Shown piece by piece: positions 43,101 through 56,049 of a DNA stretch of 64,000 nt (positions within the stretch are counted from its first letter, which is position 1; every line of letters starts with the position of its first letter). Under the pieces are notes generated by a model. That model searched no databases. It saw only the letters and a program-made list of their open reading frames with translations, and was not told the origin of the DNA. Both the position numbers and the translations under genes were made by a program. The stretch lies in NCBI RefSeq assembly GCF_904848185.1, contig NC_051048.1, positions 9,047,426-9,111,425 of the forward strand, given 5' to 3'. Source of the stretch: Acanthopagrus latus. Lineage: Eukaryota > Chordata > Actinopteri > Spariformes > Sparidae.

Positions 43101-44640
43101 TGTAATTGTTGAGAGTGGTAGACAGGAACTGGTTGGGGAGGTAAAACTAATTAAAGAAAAAAAAAAGTCATTTTATAAATTATTTTGAGTCAAATAAGCT
43201 TCTTAATGGCTAATGAGAGAAGTCAAGGTGGTGACAAAATACCCAAACTATTGTCTGGTTTGTCTCTGAAGTATCCTGAGCAAATACAAAAATCCTGTAT
43301 GTGCAGTGCAGTGTGGGTGTGGTGCAAAATACTCACTTTAAAATGAAATTAGCAATTCAGAAGCCCGTTTTGTAATAAGTGCTGGAGGGAACATCTCCGC
43401 GGCTCAACACAAATAACAAGCTCCCTGCAAAACAGAAACCCCTCCGAGCCGACTCCTATCATCAGGCTGCTGCAGAGAGATCTTGCAGATACGGAGTGAT
43501 TGAAGGGTTCCAGTCGCTTGGCAGGATTACTGGTTTTGAGATGATAGCGAGATTTAATAGACCTCTGGAGCTGAAGTCAATTCAACGGCTGAGAGAGATG
43601 GAGAGCCCTTTGCCCCTCCCACTGACCCGCTGCTGCCCTCCCACAGACCTTTTAACCTTCATCTTGAATTGGCCACTCCTGAGTCTCCCTGAGCAAAAGC
43701 CCCCCTACCCGTTTTTGAACTAAATCTTCAGAATCTGACATATTCCCCAACCCTGTCGACCCTAAAAAAACCTTTGCACCGTCACGATTGAATAACCCCC
43801 TTATTCCGCAGTCGCCCTCTCAACCTCTTAGAACCCTTCATTTCAGAAAACAGAAATAAAAACTTTTTTTTTAGTTAAGTCATATTATATAATACTACCC
43901 ATATGTCCGTAAATCATATCAGCTCTCACCCGTCAGCCAACAATTTCCTCACCAGGCCAGTTCCCACATTAACCCTTTAATTCAAGCCATCAATGTAGGC
44001 TTAATCTTCCCTGCTGACCTTAATCATTTTAACCTGACCTCAACTCTCTTCCATCTCCACATCCATCTTCTCTTCTTTAACCTTTGTTTGTGTCATATAT
44101 GTCCACAGCGCCTGATAAAAAGCACAGCAATCAAACGCTCTCTTGCTATATATTTGGCCTCAGGATTCAGATGTAAAGACCACTGCTGTATTCCTGAACA
44201 AGGAAATAATCATAACTGGCACCGCAAAAAAAAAAAAAAATGCTCCTTATATATTAACAGCCTCTGGCATCTATGATTGTAAAAGTAAAAGTTTTGTCCT
44301 TTTTCCTGCATAGTCAAAGCACTTCAATGGTTGGCATGAAAACCCTGTTAAATTGATCATCTGGTTCTTTGATAAAAAAGGCCTGAGGGTACAAGCCTTG
44401 ACTTTCAAATATGACTCAGCTAGAGACATTAGTAATCAAGTTTACTTAATTTCAGTCAAACATAATCCAATATCAAACTGAACACCCTTGTATTTCTGAA
44501 ACCACGTAAACCACCCATAACCCTTAACCACGAGTAAAGCTCAACAGATCAGTTCACTTTTGATTTCAGATTGATGTTCGATGTATTCGCAACTGTGAAG
44601 TGTTATTTTTTTGCTCCCATTTACAGAATATTCCTCAGTT
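43101..44640. other. Gene-free interval, CNE-like then pyrimidine-rich
   Basis: 43340-43700 looks constrained (AAAATGAAATTAGCAATTCAG, GAGATAGCGAGATTTAATAG-type), and its 114-codon frame (43379-43723) has no domain. 43730-44090 is C/T-rich on plus, with many AACC/CCCT runs. An A14 tract is at 44226-44240. Confidence 0.3.
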
Positions 44641-45530
44641 CTGCTCAACATCCTTGATTAACTTATTCTTCTTCTTAGCAATGGCAGCTCTGTGGTAGCC
44701 TAGCAGTGCTACCTTCTACATCCAGATAGATAGCTACATCGATCATTCGGTGTCATCATCCTCGCTAGATATCTTGGAAGATAATATTCAGATTGTTAGT
44801 TCTGTCAACATAGCTTTTGATCAGTTGGCTGTCTTTAACTATAGCAAAGACTATCTATTTCTGTGTTATTAATCTCACCAAGCTTGTCGACATGTTTGTT
44901 GTCATTTTTCTGGCCCTATTTTTGCACTGAAGCTAGCTAGCTACATCCAGGTAGTTAGCTCCATCCATTATCTGGTGTTTCTTCTTGGCTCGCTAAACAG
45001 GAAGATGACATTAGCGTTCTCAATGCTGTCAACATAGTTCTGGTTGACCTTTGTTTCTTCAACTAGTGGTAAAAGCCGCATCACCAGCTAGCTAGGAAGA
45101 TGACATTAACAGTCGCTATCTCATATGTCATGGAGTACCTGAAACTTTATCAGCATTCACAGCATACATCCAAAAAAAAAAAAAAGTACCAGTTATACTT
45201 GTGTGATATCAATCTCATTAAGCTTGTAGTCATTTTTTTCTGTTCCTGTTTATCATGGAAGCTTGCTAGCTACACCCAGGAACATAGCTACATCATCTGG
45301 CATCATCTTTCTTGCTAGCTACTGAGGACGATGACATCAAACAATCTTTATCCCACGTACTGGAACACTTGAAATTGTATAAGTAGAATTTATTCATCCC
45401 ACCAAACTCCAATTTTTCTGTTGCTACTTCAGTTGGATGATGGATGCAGGCCTAGCTAGCTAGCCGGCTAGGAAGATGAGATCAGCATTCTTAATCCCGC
45501 CAATAAAGCTTGCCGTGTTAGACTGTTTCC
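44641..45530. repeat. Decayed tandem array of TAGCTAGC-rich units
   Basis: TACATCCAGATAGATAGCTA (44717), TACATCCAGGTAGTTAGCTC (44942) and TACACCCAGGAACATAGCTA (45271) are aligned copies, each followed by ATC..TC(T/G)G(T/C)xTCxTC and a GCTAG/CTCGCT phrase. AATCTCACCAAGCTTGT (44871) recurs as AATCTCATTAAGCTTGT (45210). GATGACATTA/GATGACATCA phrases recur at about 45004, 45096 and 45329. Spacings of about 225-330 bp are irregular, so copies have gained indels. Confidence 0.65.
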
Positions 45531-46100
45531 CAGATCTCTTTGAACTGCTTAACAAATCATAGATGTTGACAGTGATTCAGAGGTCTGGAACAAGGCTAAT
45601 TGGCTTTTCCCCCGACTACATTAGTCTCTGCAGACATGCTACGAATCCAATGCGCCAATGTGGCTGAATGCATAAGTGGAAAAACTGCTAAATGAGAGGA
45701 AGAAATGGCAAGAAGAAAGTAGCCAAGGACGCTAATCCTCCTGCGCATACATTACACGTTTCCTCTGCTTTGCCTCCGTCTCTCAGTCTCCCACCGTTTT
45801 CTCCCTCAGAATTTCCAGGAAATCTCATCCACGCCCTCCTCAAGTCCACATCTGTCTTTTACAAGGCTGACCTCGGCCATTAGTCTGAGTGACAACAGTC
45901 CATTCAAGTTGAAAACACTCAGCGCTACAACCAATCAGCCACCTGTCATTTTGTGTGATCTCAGAGCACCTGAAACCAGTACTCATCATTCATCACTGAT
46001 GCAGTTTGATGCTCTATTAAATGTCAGTATGCAGTGCACTGTAAAACCTGTGGTCACCTCGTAAAAGTACCTCCGGCTACATTTTTATTTTCTTGCCCAG

Positions 46101-46108
<8 letters not shown>
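45531..46108. other. Gene-free unique interval
   Basis: Unique sequence with a C/T-rich part at 45760-45830. No gene or repeat ends. Confidence 0.3.

Positions 46109-46162
<54 letters not shown>
46109..46162. repeat. (CA)27 microsatellite
   Basis: Fifty-four uninterrupted bases of CA flanked by TATA and TATG. Confidence 0.97.
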
Positions 46163-46165
<3 letters not shown>

Positions 46166-46274
46166 GATGGGTGACATTTCAGGTATGGAAATGGGATGAC
46201 ATTTACAACCTCCGTGGTGTCTTATGAAATGTAAGTAATTGGATCGGGGTCAACGTGACAATATAAAAACGAGA

Positions 46275-46484
46275 TGTGCGCTAAGGTAGCCACTTCAAAC
46301 TCGAATGGAGATTTTATTCGGGGTCCAGGTCAAACCACTTCGATCTCAGTTTTTAAATGCTCAGCGTACTCTTGATGTTTGTTTCAAGAACATTAAAGCT
46401 GACGAAGCAACAGCGTTATTCATTCACGTGCTTGTTGTAAATTTCGAACGTCTTCAACTGAAATTCTTACATAGTGCACCTTTA
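46275..46484. mobile_element. MITE right-end fragment, same family as 31.7 kb
   Basis: The right end TTCTTACATAGTGCACCTTT (46464-46483) matches the 32076-32096 end at 20 of 21. No matching left end was found, so the copy is 5'-truncated or diverged. The left coordinate given is a guess. Confidence 0.6.
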
Positions 46485-46860
46485 ATCAAGCTGGAGCGTA
46501 CCATTTACTCCAATTTTGTGGGCCTGTACATCAGTATCTGCTAAATTTAGCATTTCTTTACACCCCTTTTCTATCTATACTTGTAGATTTGAATGATTGT
46601 GCATCTTTTATACTACAAAGGAAATTTCCATGGACATCCTTTAATTTTTTCACATGAAAAATACATCTTTTTCAATAGTTATTGTCAAGTCTCAAAAGCT
46701 CTCTAAATAACCACTTTCACATCAGCATTTTCTTGTTGTTGTTGTTGTTGTTGAGGCTCTGTCTGGATAAAAGAGTACTCACAAATCTACAAAATACATA
46801 CAAAAAAAAATCTTCGCCTTCTAATTGCTAATCCATTTCAACACCGCGTACCTGCAATTA
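46485..46860. other. Gene-free AT-rich interval
   Basis: Contains a (GTT)n run of about seven units at 46734-46753 and an A9 tract at 46801-46809. Otherwise unique. Confidence 0.4.
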
Positions 46861-48295
46861 GGGCGAGGCTATGACAGCCACTTTCCGACGGTGTTAAGAA
46901 ACACAGCCTGAAATTCATTTTCTTAATCAGATAAAAACTTCAAAACATTCGAGGCTCCGCTGTATCCTCTGGGAGAAGGCAGAGATAGGGATCCGGCGAA
47001 GGTTTCGCATGTCTCTCCTGGGAGAAAATATGTGCACAGCTAAATAAATAAATAAGGAAGTGAAACAAATACGTTTGCACTTCTGGGCAAAACATGGTAC
47101 AGTCACAATGTGGTGTATGCTATCATCTCCACTAATTAGCAGACTCATTAAATATATGAACATGTTGATGTTGGATTCGCAGACGATAGAACCGTTTTTG
47201 TAAATTGTCTAAAATGGCAAGGGTGTGATATCTTTTTAATTAATCTTGTGCTCAGCATTACCAAATACCCTCAAGCCAAATGCATCTGAATCAAAGTGAA
47301 TAGGCTGTGTAGCTGATGAATTAGTTAAATTGTAAGATAAATATTTTTTGATGAATGGTTTGATGTTATTCCTCACATATTTATGCGGACCAAGAACAAA
47401 AGGAGCGAGTCGACACGCACGCAGCCTTCCCGAGCTCTTAAAACTCATTACAGACGTAAGAGACGTGTGGCAGGAATCCTCACTGAAAGGAAAAATCTTG
47501 ACAGTAAGCAGTTAAACTGCTGTGTCTCCTTTTATTCTACTTTCCATTTAAACCATTTTGCCGTCTCTAACAGGCAATGGCGTCTCTTCCCAGTGAGGGC
47601 CGGGGCAGAAGCTGCAGTTAGTAGATTCTTACGCCTGGAGCCGTCGTAAACAAATAATTTCAAATCTGTCGGCGACCTCGCGGAATTTCAATTAACGACG
47701 TGAAAAGCATGTCGCTTTTAGAGAAAATAAAGGAATGATCACAAGGACATCAATTCAGAAATATACAACGCTGTGTGCAAAACGATTAACACCGTGACCT
47801 GCAATGGCTATCCATCGCGCACGGAATCAGTAGTGTAAGCGTCTGGACTCGCCTGAATATGAACAACCACCACGTGCCCAGCGATGACCATCGCAAAAAA
47901 TCAAAGAGCGTGGAGCTGCTTGATGTTCTGTGAAAGTACATTTTCGCTGGAGCTGCCTTTGAAGGGGTTTGCTAGAGTTTCAGCAGTGCTAATTAGTAGT
48001 GATTTATATAATGGGTGGGTGATTAATGAACTGTCTGTCGTGACACTGAGAGGTGTCAGAAGATTCTTGACCACCAGCGGTCTTGTTCGGAAAGGTGACT
48101 CCTGTCCAAGAAACAACACCTCCGAGTGAAACATCCTCCAACTGTGGAGTTGGTAATGAGCTGCGAGCAGGCTTACGGCAATCTGATGAACCTGTTTTGA
48201 GTTATCTGTCATCACTTGTCGCACGGGAATTAAGCTCCCTGCAAGCCACTGATATTTTCACATTTCTATGTGTTATCTGCTACATAGGCTAAAGT
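46861..48295. other. CNE-like block
   Basis: Unique sequence with TTTTTAATTAATCTTGTGC, GCTGATGAATTAGTTAAATTG, TTTCAATTAACGACGTG and GTGCTAATTAGTAGTGATTT phrases. Short TAAATAAATAAATAA at 47040-47054. Frames on both strands are under 110 codons and featureless. Confidence 0.4.
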
Positions 48296-48510
48296 CATGT
48301 TGTGTTCATGTTACATGTTCATGACCTGATCTTCATATTGGAAGGTGGATGTAGTCCCTGGTGAGAAGCCAATGACTGCAGTTCAAGACTGCGTTTCATC
48401 ATTTGTAAGACGAAAAACCAGTCAGAAAATATTGTGCTGCTTGTCTGTGGCGACAAAAACAGATATTGTTAACCAAAGCATGATCTTTTCCAAGGGTTAC
48501 CGATGGGTAC
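48296..48510 (+). mobile_element. Repeat family C copy, plus strand
   Basis: AATGACTGCAGTTCAAGACTG then CGTTTCATCATTTGTAAGACG parallels 40189-40225, and ATGATCTTTTCC near 48481 parallels the complement of GGAAAAGATCAAC near 58.02 kb. Non-coding. Confidence 0.6.
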
Positions 48511-50000
48511 CTATGTGTTTAAATGTTTAATATCTAATAAATTCATCACCAAATGATCAGCAGAATATGAATAACAGTTCTGACATCATATGACTATTTG
48601 CATTGTGTTGCACAGATATATGCTTAAGTTAGCATGCTAACCTGCTAACCCCAACCGGTCACAGTCTGAAGCCTCTGTGTTAGTGGTGCCAACAGCAACA
48701 TTGTAAACACCAATTTCCAGACTGCTTGCTGCTAAATAGCATATGCCAGCTACAGTTAGCAGCAGTTAGCGATTAGCTTAACTATATGCTCCTCCCCTTT
48801 TACGTACGTATTGTACTCCAGTCAACGGCCTTCCTGTCCATGCATTATCAGTTAACAAAAGTATTTTTGCAGGGAAAAAATATATACATCAACACCATCA
48901 AAGGAGAAGAAAGAGAGTAAATCTGGAGAACATGAGTAGTAAGGAGTGACAACACCCATCTCGCAGGAGAATCACAAACCAATGTATACTGAATGAATTA
49001 TTCATTGATAATAATATAATGTAAGTGCAAAGGGCTTTTGTGGACAGAAGAAAAGTTGGGTCATAGGGCAGCCAATTGATGATCAAACATGCCCAGAGGT
49101 GGGTAGTACAGGTGGGGACTGACAGGTATCTCTATGATTGGAATGTCTTCTAGATTCCCATTAGAGAGTCCCTGTCACTTTGGAGCGTGACCCTAAACAG
49201 GCAGCCTTGCAGACCCCCAAGGAGTTAGCCCGACCTGGCTCTAGCTCTGATTGAAACCATGTTGGATTTGACAGGGGTTAAAACAGAATCATCATTACCA
49301 ATCTCGTGTCTGTCCTTTGAATGTGGGCTACAACCAGCAGCTTGGCTTTGCACAAAAACAACACACAGTTGTTATCATCAACATTGCTGAACATTATTTT
49401 TTAAACAGGAGAGACATGAAATGTCAAATATTGAGGTGGTAGACGAATCGTGTGCCTTCAGGCTTGCTGTTTCCTCCTGTTACGATGTGTCAGCTAAACT
49501 ATGCTAACCAGCAGTTGTCATTATATTTAATGGACATCTCACGTGGAATGCAACTGGCTCACGGCAACGTTAGCTTGTCACTTAGCGAGGCACAGCAAAT
49601 GAACTGAATGTCAGTTCTGACTAATCTATAATGCTGTGCTGCTCTTTTGTTTGTTTCCTTTACCAATTTTGGCGGCGAGGGAAAACAAAGGAGCCTCTCA
49701 GTGCGTCCTCGCTGTTCAATCTTGATTAAAATTTCCCTTCCTTTGACTGACAAGTGGCCTTGGCTTTGTTTTAAAGGCTGTTAGTCACGAAAATGTGCAG
49801 AAACTGGGCAAACACAACTGAATTACTCTAACTATGTGAAATCTGTTTTGTCAAGGTCTGTAAATGCTGAGAGGCAGTCCGTCAACACAGTATGAATTAT
49901 TTACTTCTACTTCACAGAGGCAAAACAACATCATCTCGTAATGGTGTACTGTATGCATATATGTTAGTACCACTCAATAACCTCTTCTTGCCTTTTTTCC
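48511..50000. other. Gene-free interval with old repeat fragments
   Basis: 48600-48790 is rich in TTAGCATGCTAACC and GTTAGCAGCAGTTAGCG phrases typical of degraded fish repeats. CCAGAGGTGGGTAGTA near 49093 is a recalled transposon phrase. 49540-49760 is unique. No element ends or genes are supported. Confidence 0.3.
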
Positions 50001-52268
50001 CCCCCATGGCATAGATTTTCTTCCACACCGAGATAAAAAATGTATCCTCTGTCACACCTCAACTGTTCTCCTCCTCTGCACTTAAAAAAATACTTTTTTT
50101 TTCTTTTTGCTAAAACAGAGTCCAAGCTCTTAATCCTTTATTGGCAAAGTGTCTTATTGGCACTACTTTATTGCTCAGCTGGTCCTGTAGGGGAGCCCTG
50201 TGAAGGGTTAGTATATTCCCATCACTGTCAGTTTAGTCCAGGTGAATGCCGCAAGGTTTGCCTATTTTATTACTGTTAGTGTCAACATTTGCGTCCATAC
50301 ATTTCAAGACTCTACTCAAACAGACACTGAGTGAAGGTGCCAACAAGCAGAGCCAACAAATAAGACACTGATGGTTTTAGTTCCAAGGACCACTTGAGGG
50401 CCACTTAATATCATTGAGTGGTCCGTCTTGCTTTTAGGTTGTCGAAAAGTTCTAGTTAGAAATTAGACTATTTTCCATTAAGTCTTTGAACGCGGAGAAC
50501 GAAACAAATCACAGTGGTTCAACTGGTGTCAAATGAAAGGGCAGAGAGAGACAAAGAAACAAAGCACTGGTTGAAAAGGAATAAAGAAAATCATAAGTCA
50601 TTTGCAGAGCGAAGCTTAGCATCAGCATGTGTGAAAATTTAATTACGAACACGGTCCTGTTACGTAAGTGCACAACAATGCCTTTAACGAGCTAGAATTA
50701 ACAAACTTCTTTTAAAAAGTTTGAGCCAGATAAAGACGGTTGGTCCTGGGCGAGCACTTCTACAATGTCTGTTCAACATTTTACACACTGACAAATCAAG
50801 CATTAAACCTAATCAATCAAACCACTGAGCAGACTGCAGAGAGCCCGAAGAAAAATGGGTTCCTGAAATACCGAAGCCCCGATGTCACAGTTGTGGTCCA
50901 ATAATGATCTTCTGGAGTCCCTCAAGCTTAAAAATTAAGTAGTACCGTCTCAGAAAAAAACTGGGGTATTGAGTTATTTTATTTTTTTTGCTGGAGAACT
51001 ACATTTTTGTGAGTTAAAAAAATATATATATATACATAGCATATATGCATAGCAAATCAGTCACCAAAGATTGAAATTGCTAATTCCCTAATGTGCTTTC
51101 TTTAAAGTCACATGGAGATTAAAGTATAAACCAAACATCATTCCCTACCTTGTATGTCAGAAACATCACACCTCAACAGGTCATGTCTATGCACCACAAT
51201 AGACTAAACTGTGGAGCAAACACTCTTGACACTGGGTATCTGGGCACACATCCCTCTGCCATCAGCACAGAGGCTTCAGGACCGAGGACAGCTCCATTCA
51301 TGCTCTATATACCATATGTTAGCTTACAGGCTAAGCCTGCCTTTGCACAAACAGACATCTGTTTGTAACACTGACATTAATGGGGTTATTTTTCTGTTCA
51401 ACAGTGACAAAGATCTAACTTACCCCCCCTCCCCACATACCTGCAACCTGTTGACATGCCGTTTGTGAGGCATCTCCATAAACCTTCAGGAGGGCTGTCA
51501 GCCTGACACGCGACTCTGCGGAGACAATATATCATTGCCATTTAATGGTCACAGAGAGAACAAACACATTTGTTCAAGACCAATCCCAGACATCATTTCA
51601 CTTCTTTGTTTTTTTCTTTCCCGTATCATGTCCGAGAGCACCACTAAGCCGATGGCCTGCCCCATTTCGCTGACAAATAACCCCGCATGAAGTCAACATC
51701 TGCAAAACACAGAGTTAGACTGGCTGCGTCTGAAAATGTCAGGGATAGGTCAGAATCGAACCTGGATAGATTGTGCTTTTTTGTTTTTTGTTGACAGCTA
51801 CCTGGCAAAATTGAACTGTCAGCGGTTAAATGTTGCTCGTTCTGTTCCATGGCTTCATCATAAAAGCAAGAGTTTTACAAGTTCACGCGACCTATCACGG
51901 ACAGGTTTCCGATGCACCGCTTGAAAATCAATTTTCTCAGAAACACACATTCCCAGTTAAATTTCTTGTTTCTAAGGATGTACATTCTCAAATATTTTGT
52001 CAAAGAAACGTCACACTTCTCTCAGTTTTGGCAACATCATGTTCTGTCAAACACATCAGTGCAAAACTATCCTGTTCCTCCCTCAGACCGTCTTTGTGTC
52101 CCATCCTCTGACTGATGAATGGGAGGGGCAGTAAGGTAATTATGCTCCCGGTGAGACATAATAGATACAAGCATCGAGTATGATTTGATGTACTTGGCCT
52201 CCATCTCTTGTCCCCATTCACCTAGGTGAAAATTAATGAAGTCGAATAGAAGCACTGCATCAAATTAG
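50001..52268. other. Gene-free, partly CNE-like
   Basis: 50590-50720 and 51480-52260 look constrained (GAAAATTTAATTACGAACACG, GGTAATTATGCTCCCGG, AGTATGATTTGATGTACTTG, CACCTAGGTGAAAATTAATG). 50020-50110 and 50950-51035 are T/A-rich with ATATATATATA at 51022-51033. Frames at 51150-51468 and 51644-52115 have no domains. Confidence 0.35.
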
Positions 52269-52269
52269 C

Positions 52270-52617
52270 TTTTTTTTTTTTTTTTTTTTTCTTAGAAGTT
52301 ATAGCATCCGGGGCACCTTCGATTAATATTAAAAAAGGCTCTGGACCATGCAGTTTCAATTACCAAAGAGTATCAAAACACTGAAAAGGCCTCAAATTGA
52401 TTTTCCTTCATAGAGCCCCCTGACTCAGAAATAAAATAGAGGTGGAGACCTTCAAAGACACATGACTGTGAGATTGGTTTTGGTGTTTTGTTTAGTCATT
52501 TGTCTATTTTTGTTGTTAAGCTTAAAGTTGAATTAGTTTTTTTTTTTTTTTTTAAAAACAGCCAAAATAGGGACCTGCATATTTTCTGTAACAAGCTTTG
52601 AAGTAAGAAAATATCTG

Positions 52618-52650
<33 letters not shown>
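52270..52650. repeat. Cluster of homopolymer tracts (T21, T17, A31)
   Basis: T21 at 52270-52290, a T17 run at about 52537-52553 and an A31 run at 52620-52650. The A31 has no AATAAA just upstream and no recognisable retrocopy body, so it is recorded only as a homopolymer. Confidence 0.9.
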
Positions 52651-52651
<1 letters not shown>

Positions 52652-52869
52652 AGTTGAATTCAGCAGTGACACCAGATTAATTATATATATGAGTGGCTGC
52701 CGACCTGATGATCCAGATCCAACAAAAGGTCACAAGATAATTATAAAAGGTCACAAAAGATGAAGGAAAATCGTATTTATCCCATATGAAATCATGATTA
52801 TTATTTCAAAATGTCTTTGGCAATGTTGGCATTTGATTTGGTAAATGACTGGATAATTGCATCTTTATG

Positions 52870-53430
52870 ATTCATAAAAATAATCACATTAATTAGTGCT
52901 ACTTATTCATTAGTCGATGAGAAACTCCTGATCTTATCTAATAGAGGCGCTAATGATTAGTTAATGATTATTGACTTGATAAGTACTCATGAAGTAATTA
53001 CTCAGTAATCATTTGATGATGATGATCAAGTAATGAGAGACTAATTAGCAACTACTTAGGAACTCAGTAAGGAATGAGTCATCACTAGTTTTGATAAAAG
53101 AGAATTCATCAGGAACCAAGAATGAAGAAAGAGGTCAGTGTTATCAATTGACAGATATTCATGAATTAATCATTACCTGATGATATATGAATATAGGATG
53201 CCCAGGTTTGTTCTGCAGTAACTCATCACTATCTGTTATACCTATTAGACTCTATTTGTGAAGTACTTGTTAACTATTCATAAATTGTTCTTGATTCCTC
53301 ATTTGTTTCTTAACGAACCATTAGATACAAAAAATACGTATTAACTACTTAGTGAGATTAAATTAACAAGTAGACTTGCGGCCTGATGTAATCTAATACA
53401 ACAGTTGTCTCATAGTTTCATGATGTCAAT
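52870..53430. repeat. Old repeat rich in AAGTAATTACT/TAATGATTA phrases
   Basis: Dense reuse of short phrases: AGTACTCATGAAGTAATTAC, GATGATGATGATCAAGTAATG, GACTAATTAGCAACTACTTA, AGTACTTGTTAACTATTC and TATTAACTACTTAGTGAG. I recall similar text from a fish interspersed repeat. No ends, period or target-site duplication could be fixed. Confidence 0.45.
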
Positions 53431-53819
53431 AATGTTCTGTTCTTGTTGACGGAGATGTTCATCTGATTGTATGTTTTAGTAGTGAGGTCATAGTTAGAGA
53501 CCTTGTTCTTCACTCTAGTTAAGTGTTTCTATTACTTTATATAATGTAAATGTGTATGACTGTAAATCAGAACCACCTCTGATTATAGTGTCGCCCAATG
53601 CAACACCACCTTTAACAATCACATTTTACATTTTACGACAATGTTGCCTAAAAACATTATGGGCTTTATAAAGATGGAGGATACGGCAGGGCTGTTGAAT
53701 TAGATTGCTACACATGTACGCAATAAAATGGCCACTGAGTGTGTGCAACCAATGGTGAGGGATGATAATCTTGTAGGATTACTGACATTCACACACAAAC
53801 ACACACCACATACACACAT
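53431..53819. other. Gene-free interval
   Basis: Unique AT-rich sequence with short CACACA patches near 53791-53815. Nothing else supported. Confidence 0.3.
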
Positions 53820-53976
53820 ATGAAAGTACAACTGTTCAACTTGTTTTAATGTTTTGTTTCTTGATGTCTTCCAACTTGCTTTTAATGTATTTTAAATGCA
53901 ATTTGTATTCCCCTGTAAAGCACTTTGAGTTGCCTTGTGTCTGAATTGTACTGTATACATAAACTTGCCTTGTCTA
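53820..53976 (+). mobile_element. LINE/SINE 3' tail
   Basis: CCCTGTAAAGCACTTTGAGT then TGCCTTGTGTCTGAATTGTA and CATAAACTTGCCTTG match the 3' tail shared by common fish LINE and SINE retroposons as I recall it. The upstream part (TTTTAATGTATTTTAAATGC) fits such a tail. 5'-truncated, and no reverse transcriptase frame is present. Confidence 0.6.
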
Positions 53977-54446
53977 TGCTAATTACAACCATAACTGTTA
54001 TAATAACAATGTCAGCTTTTCAGGAAATCATAATCCATAATGATAATAATCTTGATTTGAGTACCATGCATTTATTGATGTCCAAATGGTCCAGAGTTTC
54101 CCATTGCAGACATCCTGCATATGGGGTTACACATTAAAATGACCAAAATTAGACTTTTTTTTTAACCACTGAAATCTTTGTATATCAAATTTAGGAGGAC
54201 ATGACCTAAAGGTCTTTTCCTGTTACTCTAAATCTGCTGAATGAAAGAACCAATTATGTTTGTCTGTTTGAGGCCTTTGTGCCGTCGAGTAACAGTGTTT
54301 GCTTGTACAGAAATGAATTTCATTCAGCCACTTAGTGAAGAGCAAATCCTGGCTGAGCATCCCTTTATTTAATACAGCTAACCTCTGATGTGCATGTCAA
54401 AACTGGTGCATCATGCTACCACGCACTCATGCCCATACGCAGCACG

Positions 54447-54448
<2 letters not shown>
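53977..54448. other. Gene-free unique interval
   Basis: AT-rich unique sequence with ATAATGATAATAATCTTGAT-type phrases. No frame or repeat supported. Confidence 0.3.

Positions 54449-54492
<44 letters not shown>
54449..54492. repeat. (CA)22 microsatellite
   Basis: Forty-four uninterrupted bases of CA, then imperfect ACAGACAGACACACA. Confidence 0.97.
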
Positions 54493-54497
<5 letters not shown>

Positions 54498-56025
54498 ACA
54501 GACACACATTAGACACAGAGTCAGTGACTCGCCATAAGGTGGAGCGCAGATAATAGATTTAGGCAACTGTAAGCAGATTTGGGCGTGCGCCTTACTTAAA
54601 GGCAGATCATTCGGTGGCTGTAAACAGGCTTTGGAGAAATCAAACCGTTAAATAGAAAATACATTTATTAATTCAATCCGCTTAGTTCAGGTTCAGCTCC
54701 TTTCCCTCAAATTAAGTTTGCTGGATTTCACAGGATATTAGCGGGCGAGAAGAAAAGAGGGGCATCTGGATGGCTGCCGTGTCGTTGCAGTCACGTAGGT
54801 GCCTCGGTGTCGCTTTAACCTCGGCTGAGACATCCCTCAGCCTGGAAAACAGCGGCGACGACATAAAGCAAATAAAGCAAACTGTGGTAGGAAGATTGAA
54901 TTTTCAACAGCTGAGTAAATAGCCTGTATTTATTGGATGTAGCAGGCAATACTGGAGAAAAGCTAGGGGATGTTTTTCCATCACTCTGTGATATAATATA
55001 CACCATAAAGATCATGAGCCGACGGCTATTTACATGATGAATGCTAAATCCTACATGAAAATGAATAAGATATACAGACACTGTCAATCTCCAGTTGGTG
55101 TTGAATATGTAGATGTCTGGTTTGCTTCTAATAACTACAGAGCCTAATTTGTGTCAGCTATCTGTGCTTGTCAAAGATAGTGGACCCACAAATCCTTTAA
55201 GCAACATCACCAACACAGGTTGCATCAGTTTCTAAAGCCGCAGCGAGACACAACGATGAAAAATGAATAGGAGGACCTTGAGCTGAGATTATGTCAACAG
55301 CGGTTCCAAGTAAACAAAAAAAAAAGGCAGGTGTTGAGCACCTCTATGTCCAGTCGGAGCACATATCAACACGGGAACCAACCTTGACGCAACACCACAG
55401 TCTCCATTGAGTGAACGCCCGTCCGTTGAGTCTTCTTTTCCATCACTCTCCCTCTTCGCTCTCTCTCCCTCTTCCATCACCGGGGTTTCTTTTTCTTTTG
55501 CAGTGTAGAGTTTCAAGTTATTCCAGTTGTTCCACCGTCGCCTGGGGATAGCAACCGGGCCAATCAACGCCTCTTCCCGTCTCAGTCATGCCAGTGACAC
55601 ACGCACTTCTTTTGTGTCGTAATTCGACCTCGTGCTAGGTGCCGGTCCGAACAGCAAAGCCAAATTGAGGGTTTATAGGGAAAACATATGTATGTGCAGG
55701 TGGTGCCATTTTTTCCCACTGCCATTAACCTGGAAGTATTGACCTCACAACGATAAGCTTAAGGCGAAAAGTTGTTTAGTAACATGAAAACATACACACA
55801 ATTCAGACTAAAACTTTTCAACTTTTTAAAGACCATTTTGGTGTCTGGAACGGAGAGGCTGGTGGCCATTAGGGGCACTTAGACTCATGACATCAGTATT
55901 GGTTGAATCCTGGCTAAGGTCCTGCTTCATTAAAAAAAGATGGATGCGCATTGAAAAGCATTACCTGGACTCACAGCAGGTTAAAATCAAATTATGCATC
56001 CCCCCCCTTTACAGAAAAGTGCTGC
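54493..56025. other. Gene-free, partly CNE-like
   Basis: 54540-54790 looks constrained (CAGATAATAGATTTAGGC, ACGCATTTATTAATTC-like cores near 54663). 55290-55620 has short frames on minus (92 codons) without domains. 55310-55327 is A-rich. 55680-56020 is unique. Confidence 0.3.
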
Positions 56026-56049
56026 CACACACACACACACACACACACA
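56026..56049. repeat. (CA)12 microsatellite
   Basis: Twelve uninterrupted CA units following TGC. Confidence 0.95.

Noticed and set aside
52620..52650. A31 tract as the tail of a processed pseudogene or retroposon
   Set aside because: No poly-A signal just upstream, no recognisable body and no flanking duplication.
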